The notes under the pieces were generated by a model, which did no database searches, had not been told where the DNA came from, and saw only the letters and a program-made list of their open reading frames with translations. A stretch of 64,000 bases of DNA, from contig CAMAXN010000001.1 in NCBI GenBank assembly GCA_945862245.1, positions 1-64,000 on the forward strand, in the 5' to 3' direction. The DNA comes from Prosthecobacter debontii (lineage in GTDB: Bacteria > Verrucomicrobiota > Verrucomicrobiia > Verrucomicrobiales > Akkermansiaceae). A program made the translations under genes and the position numbers. This document shows, one piece after another, positions 7,686 to 16,321 of this stretch. Numbering within the stretch: the stretch's first letter is position 1; every line of letters begins with the position of its first letter.

Positions 7686-8576
7686 ATGTTGAAAAACCTC
7701 CTCGCCACCGCCCTGGTTCTTGCCGCCCCCCTGTATGCACAGGAAACCACCCCGAAACTCACCCTGACGCAAATGCCCGAGCCGAAGCTGGGGCCGGATT
7801 CCATGGTGAACCCGCGCATCGACAAGGGGCAAGTGATCGATTTCGTATTCGCGTCTTCCAAGGTGTTTCCCGGAACCAGCCGCAAGATCCATCTCTACAT
7901 TCCCGCCCAATACGATGCGAAAAAGGAGACCGCCGTGATGGTTTTCCAAGACGGCCATACCTATGTGAATCCCAACGGCGATTTCCGCGTGACCACCGTT
8001 TTCGACAACCTCATCGCGGTCGGCGACATGCCACCGGTCATCGGAATTTTCATCGACCCGGGCCACAAGGGGGATTCCAAGCCCGAGGTTCCCTGGAAAA
8101 ACAACAACCGCAGCTTCGAATACGACACGCTCTCCGCGGATTACGCGACCTTTCTCATCGATGAAATCCTCCCGCTCGTGGGCAAGGATTACAACCTCAC
8201 CAAAGACCCGGAACTACGCGCGATCTGCGGCACCAGCTCCGGCGGGATTTGCGCGTGGACGGTGTCTTGGGAAAGGCCGGACGCGTTCCGGAAAGTGGCC
8301 TCATCCATCGGCTCCTTCACCAACATCCGCGGCGGCGACGCTTACCCAGGCATGATCCGCAAGACCGAGAAGAAACCGATCCGGGGCTTTTTTCAGGAAG
8401 GCATCAACGACCTCGACAACGAGCACGGCAACTGGCCGCTCGGCAACATGGCCATGGAGGCGGCACTGAAATTCAAAGGCTACGACCACAAATACATCTG
8501 GGGCCACGGCGCCCACAGCGGCAAGCAGATGGGAGCCATTTTCCCTGATGCCATGCGCTGGCTGTGGAGAAAATGA
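7686..8576 (+). CDS. Secreted esterase, enterochelin-esterase-like alpha/beta hydrolase
   Basis: This 296-residue protein has a signal peptide (residues 1-18, ending LYAQ) and an alpha/beta-hydrolase fold of the putative-esterase family (PF00756 type). The nucleophile elbow is G-T-S-S-G with Ser184, and the late HGAHSG segment near the C-terminus probably supplies the catalytic histidine. Related proteins are common in Verrucomicrobiota and Planctomycetota and act on carbohydrate esters or siderophore-like esters; the substrate here is unknown. A GTG one codon earlier (7683) is an alternative start. It converges with rarA. Confidence 0.75.
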   Translation: MLKNLLATALVLAAPLYAQETTPKLTLTQMPEPKLGPDSMVNPRIDKGQVIDFVFASSKVFPGTSRKIHLYIPAQYDAKKETAVMVFQDGHTYVNPNGDFRVTTVFDNLIAVGDMPPVIGIFIDPGHKGDSKPEVPWKNNNRSFEYDTLSADYATFLIDEILPLVGKDYNLTKDPELRAICGTSSGGICAWTVSWERPDAFRKVASSIGSFTNIRGGDAYPGMIRKTEKKPIRGFFQEGINDLDNEHGNWPLGNMAMEAALKFKGYDHKYIWGHGAHSGKQMGAIFPDAMRWLWRK

Positions 8577-8588
8577 GCGCGGGGTAGC

Positions 8589-9926
8589 TTAGGTTTTGGG
8601 AATGGAATTTCTCCAGAACTCCAGCCGCTCTTTGATGCGTTTTTCCATGCCTTGCTCGCCGGGGTGGTAGTAGGTGCGGCCTTCGGGGAGGTAGGCTTGG
8701 GGGACGTAGTGGCCTTCGTAATGGTGGGAGTAAAGGTAGCGCATGGCCTCCTCGGGTTTGCCGGTGAGCTTCTTGGAGGTGGGGGTGCGGAGGTGCTCGG
8801 GGACGGTGAGGGTGCGGCCGGTTTCTACATCGGAAATGGCGGCTCCGAGGGCGGCGTAAGCGGTGTTCGATTTCGGCGAGGTGGCCAGATAAACGGTGGC
8901 ATGCGCGAGCGGGATGCGGCCTTCCGGCATGCCGATGAATTCGAGGGCGTGGTGGGCGTCGAGTGCGATGCGCAATGCGCCCGAGTCCGCGAGGCCGATG
9001 TCTTCCGAGGCGGCGATGACGAGGCGGCGGGAGATGAAACGCGGGTCTTCCCCGGCGTGGAGCATTTTCGCGAGCCAGTAGAGCGCGGCATCGGGATCGG
9101 AGCCGCGGATGCTTTTGATGAAAGCGGATATCGTATCGTAATGACCTTCGTCGCCATAGTGGACGGCTTTGCGTTGTATGGATTCCTCAGCCACTGCCAA
9201 AGAAATATGGATTGATGGTTGTTGATTTTGGATTTCGGATTTTTGAGGTAGGGATGCCAGCTCAAGCGCGGTGAGCGCTTTGCGGACGTCTCCGTCGGAG
9301 AGTTTCGCCAAATGAGCAAGAGCTTCGGGATCGGCGGTGATTTTGTATTTTCCAAGGCCGCGCTCCTCATCGGCGAGCGCTTTCTCTAACAGTTTTTGGA
9401 TGAATGTTTCATCGACCGCTTCGAGCTGGAAAATCTGCGAACGGGAAACGAGCGGCGAGTTGACGTAGAAGTAGGGGTTATGCGTGGTCGCGCCGATGAA
9501 ACGCACCGTTCCGCGCTCCAAATGCGGGAGCAGGGTGTCCTGCTGGGCTTTGTTGAAGCGGTGGATCTCGTCGATGAAAAGGATCGTCGTCTCGCCGCGC
9601 AAATCCTGGTTCATTTTCGCCTGCGCGATTTTTTCGCGGATCTCAGCGACGTTTGATTCCACGCCGTTCAAGGTCTCAAAACGCGAGCCAGTCGTTTTCG
9701 CGATCACCCCGGCGAGAGAAGTTTTTCCCGTTCCCGGCGGGCCGTAAAAAATCAGCGAGGCGAAGCGATCCGCCTCAATGGCACGGCGCAGGAGTTTTCC
9801 TTCCCCGAGGATGTGATCCTGTCCCAAAACCTCATCCAGCGTGCGCGGCCTCATGCGCGCGGCGAGCGGCTCGGAAACCGGCGGCTTGTCGGCTTTGACG
9901 GCGGGCGTGAAAAACAGTTCGGACAC
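8589..9926 (-). CDS. rarA: Replication-associated recombination protein A (RarA/MgsA) AAA+ ATPase
   Basis: This 445-residue AAA+ ATPase is related to clamp loaders and acts at stalled replication forks. It has the MRPRTLDEVLGQDHIL N-terminal block, Walker A GPPGTGKTS at 62-70, Walker B LFIDEIHRFNK near 115 and the C-terminal tetramerisation region with the PEGRIPLAHATVYLA motif. The start is GTG at 9926, preceded by an A/T-rich leader repeat. Residues about 227-241 (a KSEIQNQQPS-type stretch) look like an in-frame insertion of a dispersed repeat between the lid and C-terminal domains. Otherwise it is full length. Confidence 0.93.
   Translation of the reverse strand: MSELFFTPAVKADKPPVSEPLAARMRPRTLDEVLGQDHILGEGKLLRRAIEADRFASLIFYGPPGTGKTSLAGVIAKTTGSRFETLNGVESNVAEIREKIAQAKMNQDLRGETTILFIDEIHRFNKAQQDTLLPHLERGTVRFIGATTHNPYFYVNSPLVSRSQIFQLEAVDETFIQKLLEKALADEERGLGKYKITADPEALAHLAKLSDGDVRKALTALELASLPQKSEIQNQQPSIHISLAVAEESIQRKAVHYGDEGHYDTISAFIKSIRGSDPDAALYWLAKMLHAGEDPRFISRRLVIAASEDIGLADSGALRIALDAHHALEFIGMPEGRIPLAHATVYLATSPKSNTAYAALGAAISDVETGRTLTVPEHLRTPTSKKLTGKPEEAMRYLYSHHYEGHYVPQAYLPEGRTYYHPGEQGMEKRIKERLEFWRNSIPKT
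9205..9246 (-). repeat. GGATTTCGGATTTT-type repeat inserted in frame within rarA
   Basis: The segment has the low-complexity GATTGATGG...TTGATTTTGG...GATTTCGG composition, unlike the surrounding GC-rich codons. It encodes a Gln/Asn/Ser-rich stretch with no counterpart I know in RarA. It resembles the other short A/T-rich repeats of the window. Confidence 0.5.
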
Positions 9927-9930
9927 TTCT

Positions 9931-9969
9931 GGGAAACTTTAAGTTTTAAACTTCAAACTCCAAGGCAAG
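9931..9969 (-). repeat. A/T-rich leader repeat before rarA
   Basis: In the rarA direction it reads CCTTGGAGTTTGAAG, TTTAAAACTTAAAGTTTCCC, then AGAA and the GTG start. It fills almost all of the 46-base gap between the upstream methyltransferase-fold gene and rarA. Confidence 0.7.
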
Positions 9970-9972
9970 AAA

Positions 9973-10725
9973 TCACTTCAGTTTCCGCACCTTGATGCGC
10001 TTCCAGAACATGCGGTCACGCCAATCGGCGAAGGATACGGTGAATTCTGCGAGCCGCGATCCCGGCGCGACATCATTGCCCGCGACCAGGATTTCGTTGA
10101 GGCTGTCCATCGTACTGAGTGCGCGGACACAGGGAAAACGTGCGGCGAGGTTTTTGCGGGTGGCGGATTGCTTTGCGCGGTGGCCTGGGCCGGTGACGAG
10201 ATTCAGTGCGAGGATGCCGCCGGGAGCGAGCGAGCCTTTCAGGAGGCCGAGCCAATCCGCGTCGCATGCCTCGGCGCGGAAGACATCCTCCTCGCCCGCG
10301 AGGTAGAGGTCGTCGAGGATCACATCGAAGCGGCGCTGGTTCTTTTTTACCCACGCATAGGCATCGGCTATAATGATTTCCGCGTCGGTTTCACGGAGAT
10401 GCATCTCCTTATCCGCTAGGCTGATGAGTTCTGCGTCGAGGTCGATACCAGTAAGGTAAACCTCCGGTAGTAGGTGGCGCAGCGTGCGGAGCGCGGTGCC
10501 GCCCGCGACGCCGAGCATGAGGATCGAAGTGGGCTTGCCGGAAGGGCGCAGCATGGCCGCGGCGGCGAGCAAGTCCCAAGCGAGGCCGGTCAGGAATCGT
10601 TTCTCATGATAGGAGGCGAGGATCGCCCCCGCCACGCGGAACTCTGTTGACAGCGGCGATTTCCAGACCGCGATGTGCTGGAAACGTGTGGGGAAATCAC
10701 CTTCCTTCCTCATGCTTCGGAACAT
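9973..10725 (-). CDS. Spermidine-synthase-fold (SAM-dependent transferase) protein
   Basis: This 250-residue protein has a Rossmann-fold SAM/decarboxy-SAM binding core. The glycine-rich motif I is LGVAGGTALR (71-80), the acidic end of strand 2 is GIDLDAEL near 92-99, and the DVILDDLYLAGEEDVFR stretch resembles the active-site region of the spermidine synthase superfamily. It lacks clear substrate-defining residues that I can recognise, so it may be a polyamine synthase or an uncharacterised methyltransferase. A second in-frame ATG at 10713 is possible. It is followed on the same strand by rarA. Confidence 0.6.
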   Translation of the reverse strand: MFRSMRKEGDFPTRFQHIAVWKSPLSTEFRVAGAILASYHEKRFLTGLAWDLLAAAAMLRPSGKPTSILMLGVAGGTALRTLRHLLPEVYLTGIDLDAELISLADKEMHLRETDAEIIIADAYAWVKKNQRRFDVILDDLYLAGEEDVFRAEACDADWLGLLKGSLAPGGILALNLVTGPGHRAKQSATRKNLAARFPCVRALSTMDSLNEILVAGNDVAPGSRLAEFTVSFADWRDRMFWKRIKVRKLK

Positions 10726-10912
10726 CTAACAAGATCAGATCTTTGATGAAAGGGTGAAATACGCGAATCATTTGCGTACCGGTTTTCTTGCACTACGCGA
10801 CGTTTCCAGCGACGATTGTCGGACAGAGAAGGCTATCCCATGACCCAGACACTCCTTTTCACCCACTCTGCCAAACGCAGCCGATTTTCCTTTTTTTGCG
10901 CGATGACCCCGC

Positions 10913-10941
10913 TTGACGTAAGCACGCCGCCTCTCTTTACT
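10913..10941 (+). promoter_or_regulatory. Candidate sigma70 promoter for the small lipoprotein gene
   Basis: TTGACG at 10913-10918 and TTTACT at 10936-10941 are separated by 17 bases, and the ATG of the next gene lies 65 bases downstream. The rest of the 280-base gap (10726-11005) shows nothing else recognisable. Confidence 0.4.
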
Positions 10942-11005
10942 AAAGTCCGTTTCGGTTGCATAACAGTATTTGCCGAAGCTAATCTCTCGTAAATCAATCA
11001 CCGTC

Positions 11006-11437
11006 ATGAAATTCAAGTTCTTATTCAGCCTGCCGCTCCTTGGCTGTCTCGCATTCGCATCCTGCTACCCAATCCCGGATAAGCCGAAAGAGTTGAGGCC
11101 TCGCAAAAAGGATGTGACTGTCACCAGCCAGGACCAGCAGAAAATCCAAGAGCAGCGTGATTTGATGAAGGAAAATGAGGCGAAAGAAAAAGAAGCTGCG
11201 GATATAGCCATTGAGGGAAATCTGGATACCCCAACACCAACCCCACCATCCCCACCAAAAAAAACCGTCGAGGAGCGCGTCGATTATGCCTTCGCAAATC
11301 CGGTTCCCGGCAAAGAAGGCTTCGTTTTCAGCCCCTACAATAACAAAGAGGTGGATGTACGCGACATTCCCAGCGGCACGCTTGTGGCGGATCCCACCTA
11401 CCCAGCTACCGAAAAAAAATACTTCCGCGTTCCTTAA
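11006..11437 (+). CDS. Small predicted lipoprotein
   Basis: This 143-residue protein is not assigned to a known function. It has a lipoprotein signal peptide with a lipobox-like LAFASC, giving a mature protein that begins at Cys19. A charged coiled-coil-like stretch follows (about residues 40-70, rich in Q, E and K), then a Thr/Pro linker (TPTPTPPSPPKK). The C-terminal domain ends SGTLVADPTYPATEKKYFRVP-like. Short lipoproteins ending in a similar K-(Y/F)-FRVP pattern are, as far as I recall, common in Verrucomicrobiota. The ATG at 11006 was chosen because the signal peptide begins there. tyrA starts 64 bases after its stop. Confidence 0.65.
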   Translation: MKFKFLFSLPLLGCLAFASCYPIPDKPKELRPRKKDVTVTSQDQQKIQEQRDLMKENEAKEKEAADIAIEGNLDTPTPTPPSPPKKTVEERVDYAFANPVPGKEGFVFSPYNNKEVDVRDIPSGTLVADPTYPATEKKYFRVP

Positions 11438-11501
11438 TACAGAGCCTGCGCTAAGGTGAACTTCCCATGACCGGTTCCAAGCCCTTGGATCTGGTTTTTT
11501 T

Positions 11502-12350
11502 ATGAGCCAATCTTTCCAGAAAATCGGTATCCTCGGGGGTGGTCTACTCGGGGGGTCGGTCGTACTTGCGTTGCGTGAACAGGCCGATGTTCGGCTGTGG
11601 TTCCGGAATGCCGAAGCCATCGTATCGGCTAGAGAAATGGGATTTGCTTGCGCAACCGCAAATCTCTCCGAAGCCGTTTCGGGATTAGACCTATTGATTC
11701 TTGCCGTTCCGGTCGGGGCGATGCCCTCTCTGCTCTCCGCAGCGGTGGCGGCGGGTCTGCCGAAAGATTGTATTGTCACTGACGTGGGTTCGGTGAAAGC
11801 CGCACCGCACCGTGATCTCGCTCCCATCCTCGCAAATAGCTGCAATCCTTTCATAGGCAGCCACCCTATGGCCGGATCGGAACGCAACGGCCTTGCTGCG
11901 GCGCGCGGCGACCTTTTCCAAAATGCCGCCTGCCTGCTGACAAATGATTCCTCTGCGGCATTGGATCTTTGCGAGAAACTGGAAAATTTCTGGATCTCGC
12001 TAGGCTGCCACACAAGATGGCTTGGTGCCTCAGATCATGATCGGCTCGTCGCAAGGATCAGCCACCTACCCCATGTGACCGCCGCTGCCACTGCGTTTGC
12101 TGCCTTGTCAGCCAACGCTAGCGACGGTCAATTTTCGGGTGGTGGTCTACGCGACACCACCCGCGTAGCCGGAGGAAACCCTGAGATGTGGGCAGAAATT
12201 TTATACGAGAATCGAACCGAGGTCGCACGTTCCGTCGGCGAAACCATTGCAAAGCTCGATGAATTTCTCATTGCCCTTGATGTTGCAAACCAAGAAGAAC
12301 TCCAAAAACTGCTCATCGAAGCGAAAGCTCTCCGTGACACCCTATCCTAG
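11502..12350 (+). CDS. tyrA: Prephenate dehydrogenase (TyrA)
   Basis: This 282-residue protein oxidises prephenate to 4-hydroxyphenylpyruvate in tyrosine synthesis. It has an N-terminal NAD(P)-binding fold with GGGLLGGS (residues 10-17), the VTDVGSVK segment near 90 and the FIGSHPMAGSE motif near 115, which is diagnostic of prephenate dehydrogenase. The C-terminal helical domain carries HDR and HLPH blocks. No ACT or chorismate mutase domain is fused. aroA starts 3 bases after its stop codon, so the two genes form an operon for aromatic amino acids. Confidence 0.93.
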   Translation: MSQSFQKIGILGGGLLGGSVVLALREQADVRLWFRNAEAIVSAREMGFACATANLSEAVSGLDLLILAVPVGAMPSLLSAAVAAGLPKDCIVTDVGSVKAAPHRDLAPILANSCNPFIGSHPMAGSERNGLAAARGDLFQNAACLLTNDSSAALDLCEKLENFWISLGCHTRWLGASDHDRLVARISHLPHVTAAATAFAALSANASDGQFSGGGLRDTTRVAGGNPEMWAEILYENRTEVARSVGETIAKLDEFLIALDVANQEELQKLLIEAKALRDTLS

Positions 12351-12353
12351 AAT

Positions 12354-13703
12354 ATGTCATCAATCCGCATCAGAGCCATTTCCTCCTTTCATGCTGAGTT
12401 CAGCGTGCCTGGCGATAAGAGCGTCTCCCACCGCGCGGCGATTTTAGGTGGCCTGTCGAATGGCATCTGCGAAATCTCGAATTTCCTACCCAGCGAGGAC
12501 TGTTTGAACACCCTTAAGGCGATGAGCGCGCTCGGGGCCCACTTCGAGATCCTCGAGCAAATGGAAGGCTACGGCCCTACAAAACTCCGCATCCACGGGC
12601 GCTCGATGAAACTCACCGCCTCGGAAGCACCCGTCGATTGCGGTAACTCCGGCACCGGAATGCGCTTGCTCGCTGGGATGCTCGCTGGGCAGCCTTTCAC
12701 CACCGAGTTGTTCGGTGATGCCTCGCTCTCCTCACGCCCGATGGGCCGAATTACCATTCCCTTGGCGGAAATGGGTGCCAACATTGAGACGCTCGGTGAC
12801 AAGCCGGGTTGCGCTCCCCTCCGCATTCACGGTGGAAAACTTAGTCCCATCACTTACGAGATGCCTGTTGCCTCTGCCCAAGTGAAAAGTGCGGTGCTGC
12901 TTGCCGGTATGTTCGCTGAGGGTACCACCACCGTAATCCAACCCGCGACCACGCGCGACCACACCGAGCGCATGTTGGCCTCCTTTCGCATTTCCTGCCG
13001 CATCAACGGCAACACTATATCAATGCTCGGCGGGCAAATGCCAGAGTCCTGCCGCCTCACTGTCCCCGGTGACATTTCCTCTGCCGCTTTCTGGCTCGTC
13101 GCTGCCGCCGCGATGAATGGCTCCCGCCTACTCATCAAGGACGTCGGTCTCAACCCCACCCGTACCGCCATTTTGAAAGTGCTCTCCCGCATGGGTGCGC
13201 ACATAACAGAAATACTCCACAGTTCTGATGGCGAGCCCATGGGTCATGTCGAAATCCAAGGCGTATCGCTGAAAGGCACCACCCTGCTTGAGGAAGAAAT
13301 CCCCAATCTTATCGACGAGATTCCTGTAATCGCCGTCGCCGCCGCGTTGGCCGAGGGCGATACCCACATCCGCAATGCCCGCGAGCTACGCGTGAAGGAA
13401 ACCGACCGCATCACTACCACTGTTGAGAACCTACGAAAAATGGGGGCCGACGTGGAAGAGTTCGAGGACGGCATGATCATCCACGGCGGGCAGCCACTCA
13501 AGGGCGCGGAGATCGATTCCCATGGCGATCACCGCATCGCTATGGCTTTCGCCGTCGCTGGGCTTTTTGCCGAGGGTGAGACTGTCATCCACGGCACGGA
13601 CTGCATTAACACCTCCTACCCCGGCTTCGCATACCACCTTGAAGCTATTCGCCAAGAACGCAGCAACCCTGCCGACTTCGTCCTCCCCACCACCCGGCTA
13701 TGA
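12354..13703 (+). CDS. aroA: 3-phosphoshikimate 1-carboxyvinyltransferase (EPSP synthase)
   Basis: This 449-residue enzyme joins shikimate-3-phosphate and phosphoenolpyruvate in the shikimate pathway. Conserved blocks are PGDKSVSHRA near 19-28 (substrate lysine), DCGNSGTGMRLLAG near 91-104, SAQVKSAVLLAG near 172, PGDISSAAFWLVAAA near 237, LRVKETDRI near 344 and SHGDHRIAMAFAVA near 389. The gene starts 3 bases after tyrA with no recognisable Shine-Dalgarno sequence, so translational coupling is likely. Confidence 0.96.
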   Translation: MSSIRIRAISSFHAEFSVPGDKSVSHRAAILGGLSNGICEISNFLPSEDCLNTLKAMSALGAHFEILEQMEGYGPTKLRIHGRSMKLTASEAPVDCGNSGTGMRLLAGMLAGQPFTTELFGDASLSSRPMGRITIPLAEMGANIETLGDKPGCAPLRIHGGKLSPITYEMPVASAQVKSAVLLAGMFAEGTTTVIQPATTRDHTERMLASFRISCRINGNTISMLGGQMPESCRLTVPGDISSAAFWLVAAAAMNGSRLLIKDVGLNPTRTAILKVLSRMGAHITEILHSSDGEPMGHVEIQGVSLKGTTLLEEEIPNLIDEIPVIAVAAALAEGDTHIRNARELRVKETDRITTTVENLRKMGADVEEFEDGMIIHGGQPLKGAEIDSHGDHRIAMAFAVAGLFAEGETVIHGTDCINTSYPGFAYHLEAIRQERSNPADFVLPTTRL

Positions 13704-13723
13704 TCGAGTCTCTTAAAATTATC

Positions 13724-13757
13724 ATTCATTCACGTCCATTCGCGGTTGAAACTCTTT
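13724..13757. repeat. Copy of the ATTCACGTCCATTCGCGGTT-type dispersed repeat
   Basis: The gap between aroA and the cmk-plsC gene is largely this element, which shares CATTCGCGGTTGAAA with the copy upstream of folA. It ends about 13 bases before the ATG of the next gene. Confidence 0.6.
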
Positions 13758-13770
13758 TTCCCCACCGCCC

Positions 13771-15063
13771 ATGACCTACCACGCCATCGCCATCGACGGC
13801 CCCGCCGCCTCCGGAAAAAGCACACTCGCTCAGACTCTCGCCGAACGTCTCGGCCTTGTCATGGTGAACTCCGGTGCAATGTATCGGGCGGTCACATGGA
13901 AAATCCTCACTGAGCAGGTTGATCCGGCGGACACCGAGTCGGTCATACGCTTGCTAAATATAACGGACATCCGCTGCGGCCACGAAGGTAACGTCTCAAC
14001 CATACGCATCGACGGCATTGACCCTAGCCCTTTCCTCCGCAAGCCAGAGATCAACGCAAATGTCTCTACCATATCCGCAATTCCACAAGTGCGCGATCGG
14101 CTTGTCGCGTTGCAACGTGATTACCTCAATCGTACACACGTGGTGATGGAAGGTCGCGATATAGGCTCTGTCGTTTTCCCTAACACTGCCTATAAAATCT
14201 ACATTGATGCGGATCCCTCCGTCCGCGACGCACGCCGTTCCGATGATGGTGAAATCGATTCCGTCTCGAAGCGCGACGCCGATGATAGCTCACGCAAGAC
14301 CGCCCCGCTCATGGTCGCGGACGGCGCAGCCATCCTCGATACCTCGGATCTCGATGTCAGCGGAGTGGTCGCCGCTGCCATACAAATCCTCGGTAGGCAA
14401 GGTTTTCCCATGCCGCAGAATGCGCCCATACTCCCCAATGAAGAACCGTCAACACCGATGCGCTGGATCTACTGGCTCTGCTGGATGTCCTTCGGCGCCG
14501 CCTACCGCACCCTTTTCGGCCTACGCATCATCGGCGATGAAAATCTAATCAAGGCCGGCCCGGTGCTCATTGCCTCGAATCATCAGAGCTTCCTCGATCC
14601 GCCGCTCATCGGGAACCTCTATAAGACCGAGATAGTGTACTTCGCCCGGAAAACTCTATTCAGCGGTATCGGTGCCTGGTTTTATCCGCAGTGGAATGCT
14701 ATCCCCATCGATCAGGAAAAGCCGGACACCAGCTCCATGAAATCAGCGATCCGCAAGCTCAAGGAAGGTTGGCGGGTACTGGTTTTTCCGGAGGGTCAGC
14801 GCACGTTCGACGGTAAGATATCTGAAGCCGCGCCTGGCATCGGCATGATCGCTGCCAAGGCCGGCGTGCCGATCCAGCCGGTGCGCATCTTTGGTGCCTA
14901 CAAGGCTTTGCCGCGTGGTTCCGGAAAAATCTCGCTGTCGCGCATCACCGTAAAGGTCGGTCCACCCATCCTCCTTTCCGCTGAGGAATTCAAGGTCTAT
15001 TCTAACAAGGAAGGATACTTGGCTCTCACCGAGCGCATCATGATGGCGATTAAGGCACTGTGA
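13771..15063 (+). CDS. Fused cytidylate kinase and 1-acylglycerol-3-phosphate acyltransferase
   Basis: This 430-residue protein contains two enzymes. Residues 1-215 are a (d)CMP kinase: P-loop GPAASGKST (10-18), SGAMYRA near 35, EGRDIGSVVFP near 129-139 and the RDADDSSRKTAPL lid region near 170. The lid looks about ten residues shorter than usual. Residues 235-430 are a PlsC-type acyltransferase with the catalytic NHQSFLD motif (270-276) and the VFPEGQRTF glycerol-phosphate motif (338-346). One protein would phosphorylate CMP, which also feeds CDP-diacylglycerol, and make phosphatidic acid. In chlamydiae the two genes are separate neighbours. No stop or frameshift separates the halves here. 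Confidence 0.9.
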   Translation: MTYHAIAIDGPAASGKSTLAQTLAERLGLVMVNSGAMYRAVTWKILTEQVDPADTESVIRLLNITDIRCGHEGNVSTIRIDGIDPSPFLRKPEINANVSTISAIPQVRDRLVALQRDYLNRTHVVMEGRDIGSVVFPNTAYKIYIDADPSVRDARRSDDGEIDSVSKRDADDSSRKTAPLMVADGAAILDTSDLDVSGVVAAAIQILGRQGFPMPQNAPILPNEEPSTPMRWIYWLCWMSFGAAYRTLFGLRIIGDENLIKAGPVLIASNHQSFLDPPLIGNLYKTEIVYFARKTLFSGIGAWFYPQWNAIPIDQEKPDTSSMKSAIRKLKEGWRVLVFPEGQRTFDGKISEAAPGIGMIAAKAGVPIQPVRIFGAYKALPRGSGKISLSRITVKVGPPILLSAEEFKVYSNKEGYLALTERIMMAIKAL

Positions 15064-15238
15064 TCGTCACAAAACGCATCGAACGCCCGACCGAAGCCCA
15101 CGATTCGATCCTCCCTTTTTTGATCGGTTTTTGCACGCGGTGGCGTTCAAATTACATATGCGGCCTTGATCTTTACGCAAATGCTCCGAGTTAAGCTAAA
15201 GCTCGCGTTTCGATTGTTCGGCGTGTTAGGTTGCGGGT

Positions 15239-16243
15239 GTGTTGCACTGGTTTTCAGATGGGAAGTTTCCATTGTATCTCGCGCCGATGGCGGGGGTGAC
15301 GGATTTGATTTTCCGCAGGATTTGCAAGGAGATGGGGGCGGATGTGATGGTGACGGAATTCGTCAGTGCGGAGGGGATCATGCAGGCGGATGAGCGGACG
15401 CGGAAATACACGGAGTTCGATGAGGGGCAGCGGCCGGTGGGGGTGCAGCTTTTCGGGGCGGATGGCGTGCGGATGGGCGAGGCGGCGCGGAAGATTATCG
15501 ACAAGGGTTTGGCGGGGCGGATTCCGGATTTCATTGATATCAACTTTGGTTGTCCGGTGAACAAGGTGGTTTCGCGCAATGGCGGCTCCTCACTGCTGCG
15601 CGATTGCCCGCTGCTGGCGAGCGTGGCATCAGGCGTGGCGAAGGCGGTGGGGATGGATGTGCCGGTGACGGCGAAAATCCGGATCGGCTGGGACGCGGAT
15701 TCGGTGAATGCGGTGGAGGTGGCGAGGACACTGGAGGATTGTGGAATGCGGGCGATTGCGGTGCATGGGCGGACGCGGGCGCAGGGCTATAGCGGCGAGG
15801 CGGATTGGGAAACGATCGATGCCGTGGCGCGGGCGGTGGGCGTGCCGGTGATCGGAAACGGCGATATCTCCTGCGGTGAGGATCTAGCGAAACGTAAACT
15901 CCAGACGGCGGTGAGTGGCGTGATGATAGGCCGGGCGGCAATGCAGAATCCGTGGGTCTTCCGCGAGGCAAAACATTTCTTGGAAACCGGCGAAGTAATG
16001 GTACCAATTCCTCTTACAGAAAGGTGGGAGCTGATTTTGCGCCATTGCCGGATGGCAGTGGAAAGCGCGCGCTACGGCAATGAACGCCAAACCCTCACCG
16101 CGATGCGCGGGCGGCTAATGGCTTATTGCAAGGGCTTTCCGGGTGCCAAGGATCTGCGGCAGAGACTGTGCCAGGTGGATTCCATGGCGAGTGTGGAAGG
16201 TCTCGCAGAGCTTTCGCTGACCGCACACGAGGTGATCGCGTAA
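15239..16243 (+). CDS. dusB: tRNA-dihydrouridine synthase, DusB type
   Basis: This 334-residue FMN enzyme reduces uridines to dihydrouridine in tRNA. The GTG start is followed directly by the TIM-barrel blocks: LAPMAGVTDLIFR near 14-26, the catalytic-cysteine loop DINFGCPVNKVV near 101, AKIRIGWD near 143 and the FMN-phosphate motifs VHGRTRAQGYSG and GNGDISC, then MIGRAAMQNPWVFRE near 228. These are typical of the DusB/NifR3 branch. The preceding 175 bases hold no gene that I can see. The PBP2 gene follows on the same strand. Confidence 0.92.
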   Translation: MLHWFSDGKFPLYLAPMAGVTDLIFRRICKEMGADVMVTEFVSAEGIMQADERTRKYTEFDEGQRPVGVQLFGADGVRMGEAARKIIDKGLAGRIPDFIDINFGCPVNKVVSRNGGSSLLRDCPLLASVASGVAKAVGMDVPVTAKIRIGWDADSVNAVEVARTLEDCGMRAIAVHGRTRAQGYSGEADWETIDAVARAVGVPVIGNGDISCGEDLAKRKLQTAVSGVMIGRAAMQNPWVFREAKHFLETGEVMVPIPLTERWELILRHCRMAVESARYGNERQTLTAMRGRLMAYCKGFPGAKDLRQRLCQVDSMASVEGLAELSLTAHEVIA

Positions 16244-16321
16244 TGCCGCACGCAATAAGATTGATACGCAGAGTCAGGATTGCGTGGTTGCCATCACTAC
16301 TTAGTAGCGGTATTTTACAGC

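Noticed and set aside
10768..11016. Leftward 82-residue open frame in the gap before the small lipoprotein gene
   Set aside because: It overlaps the lipoprotein start and the candidate promoter, has basic composition without a recognisable domain and no start context.
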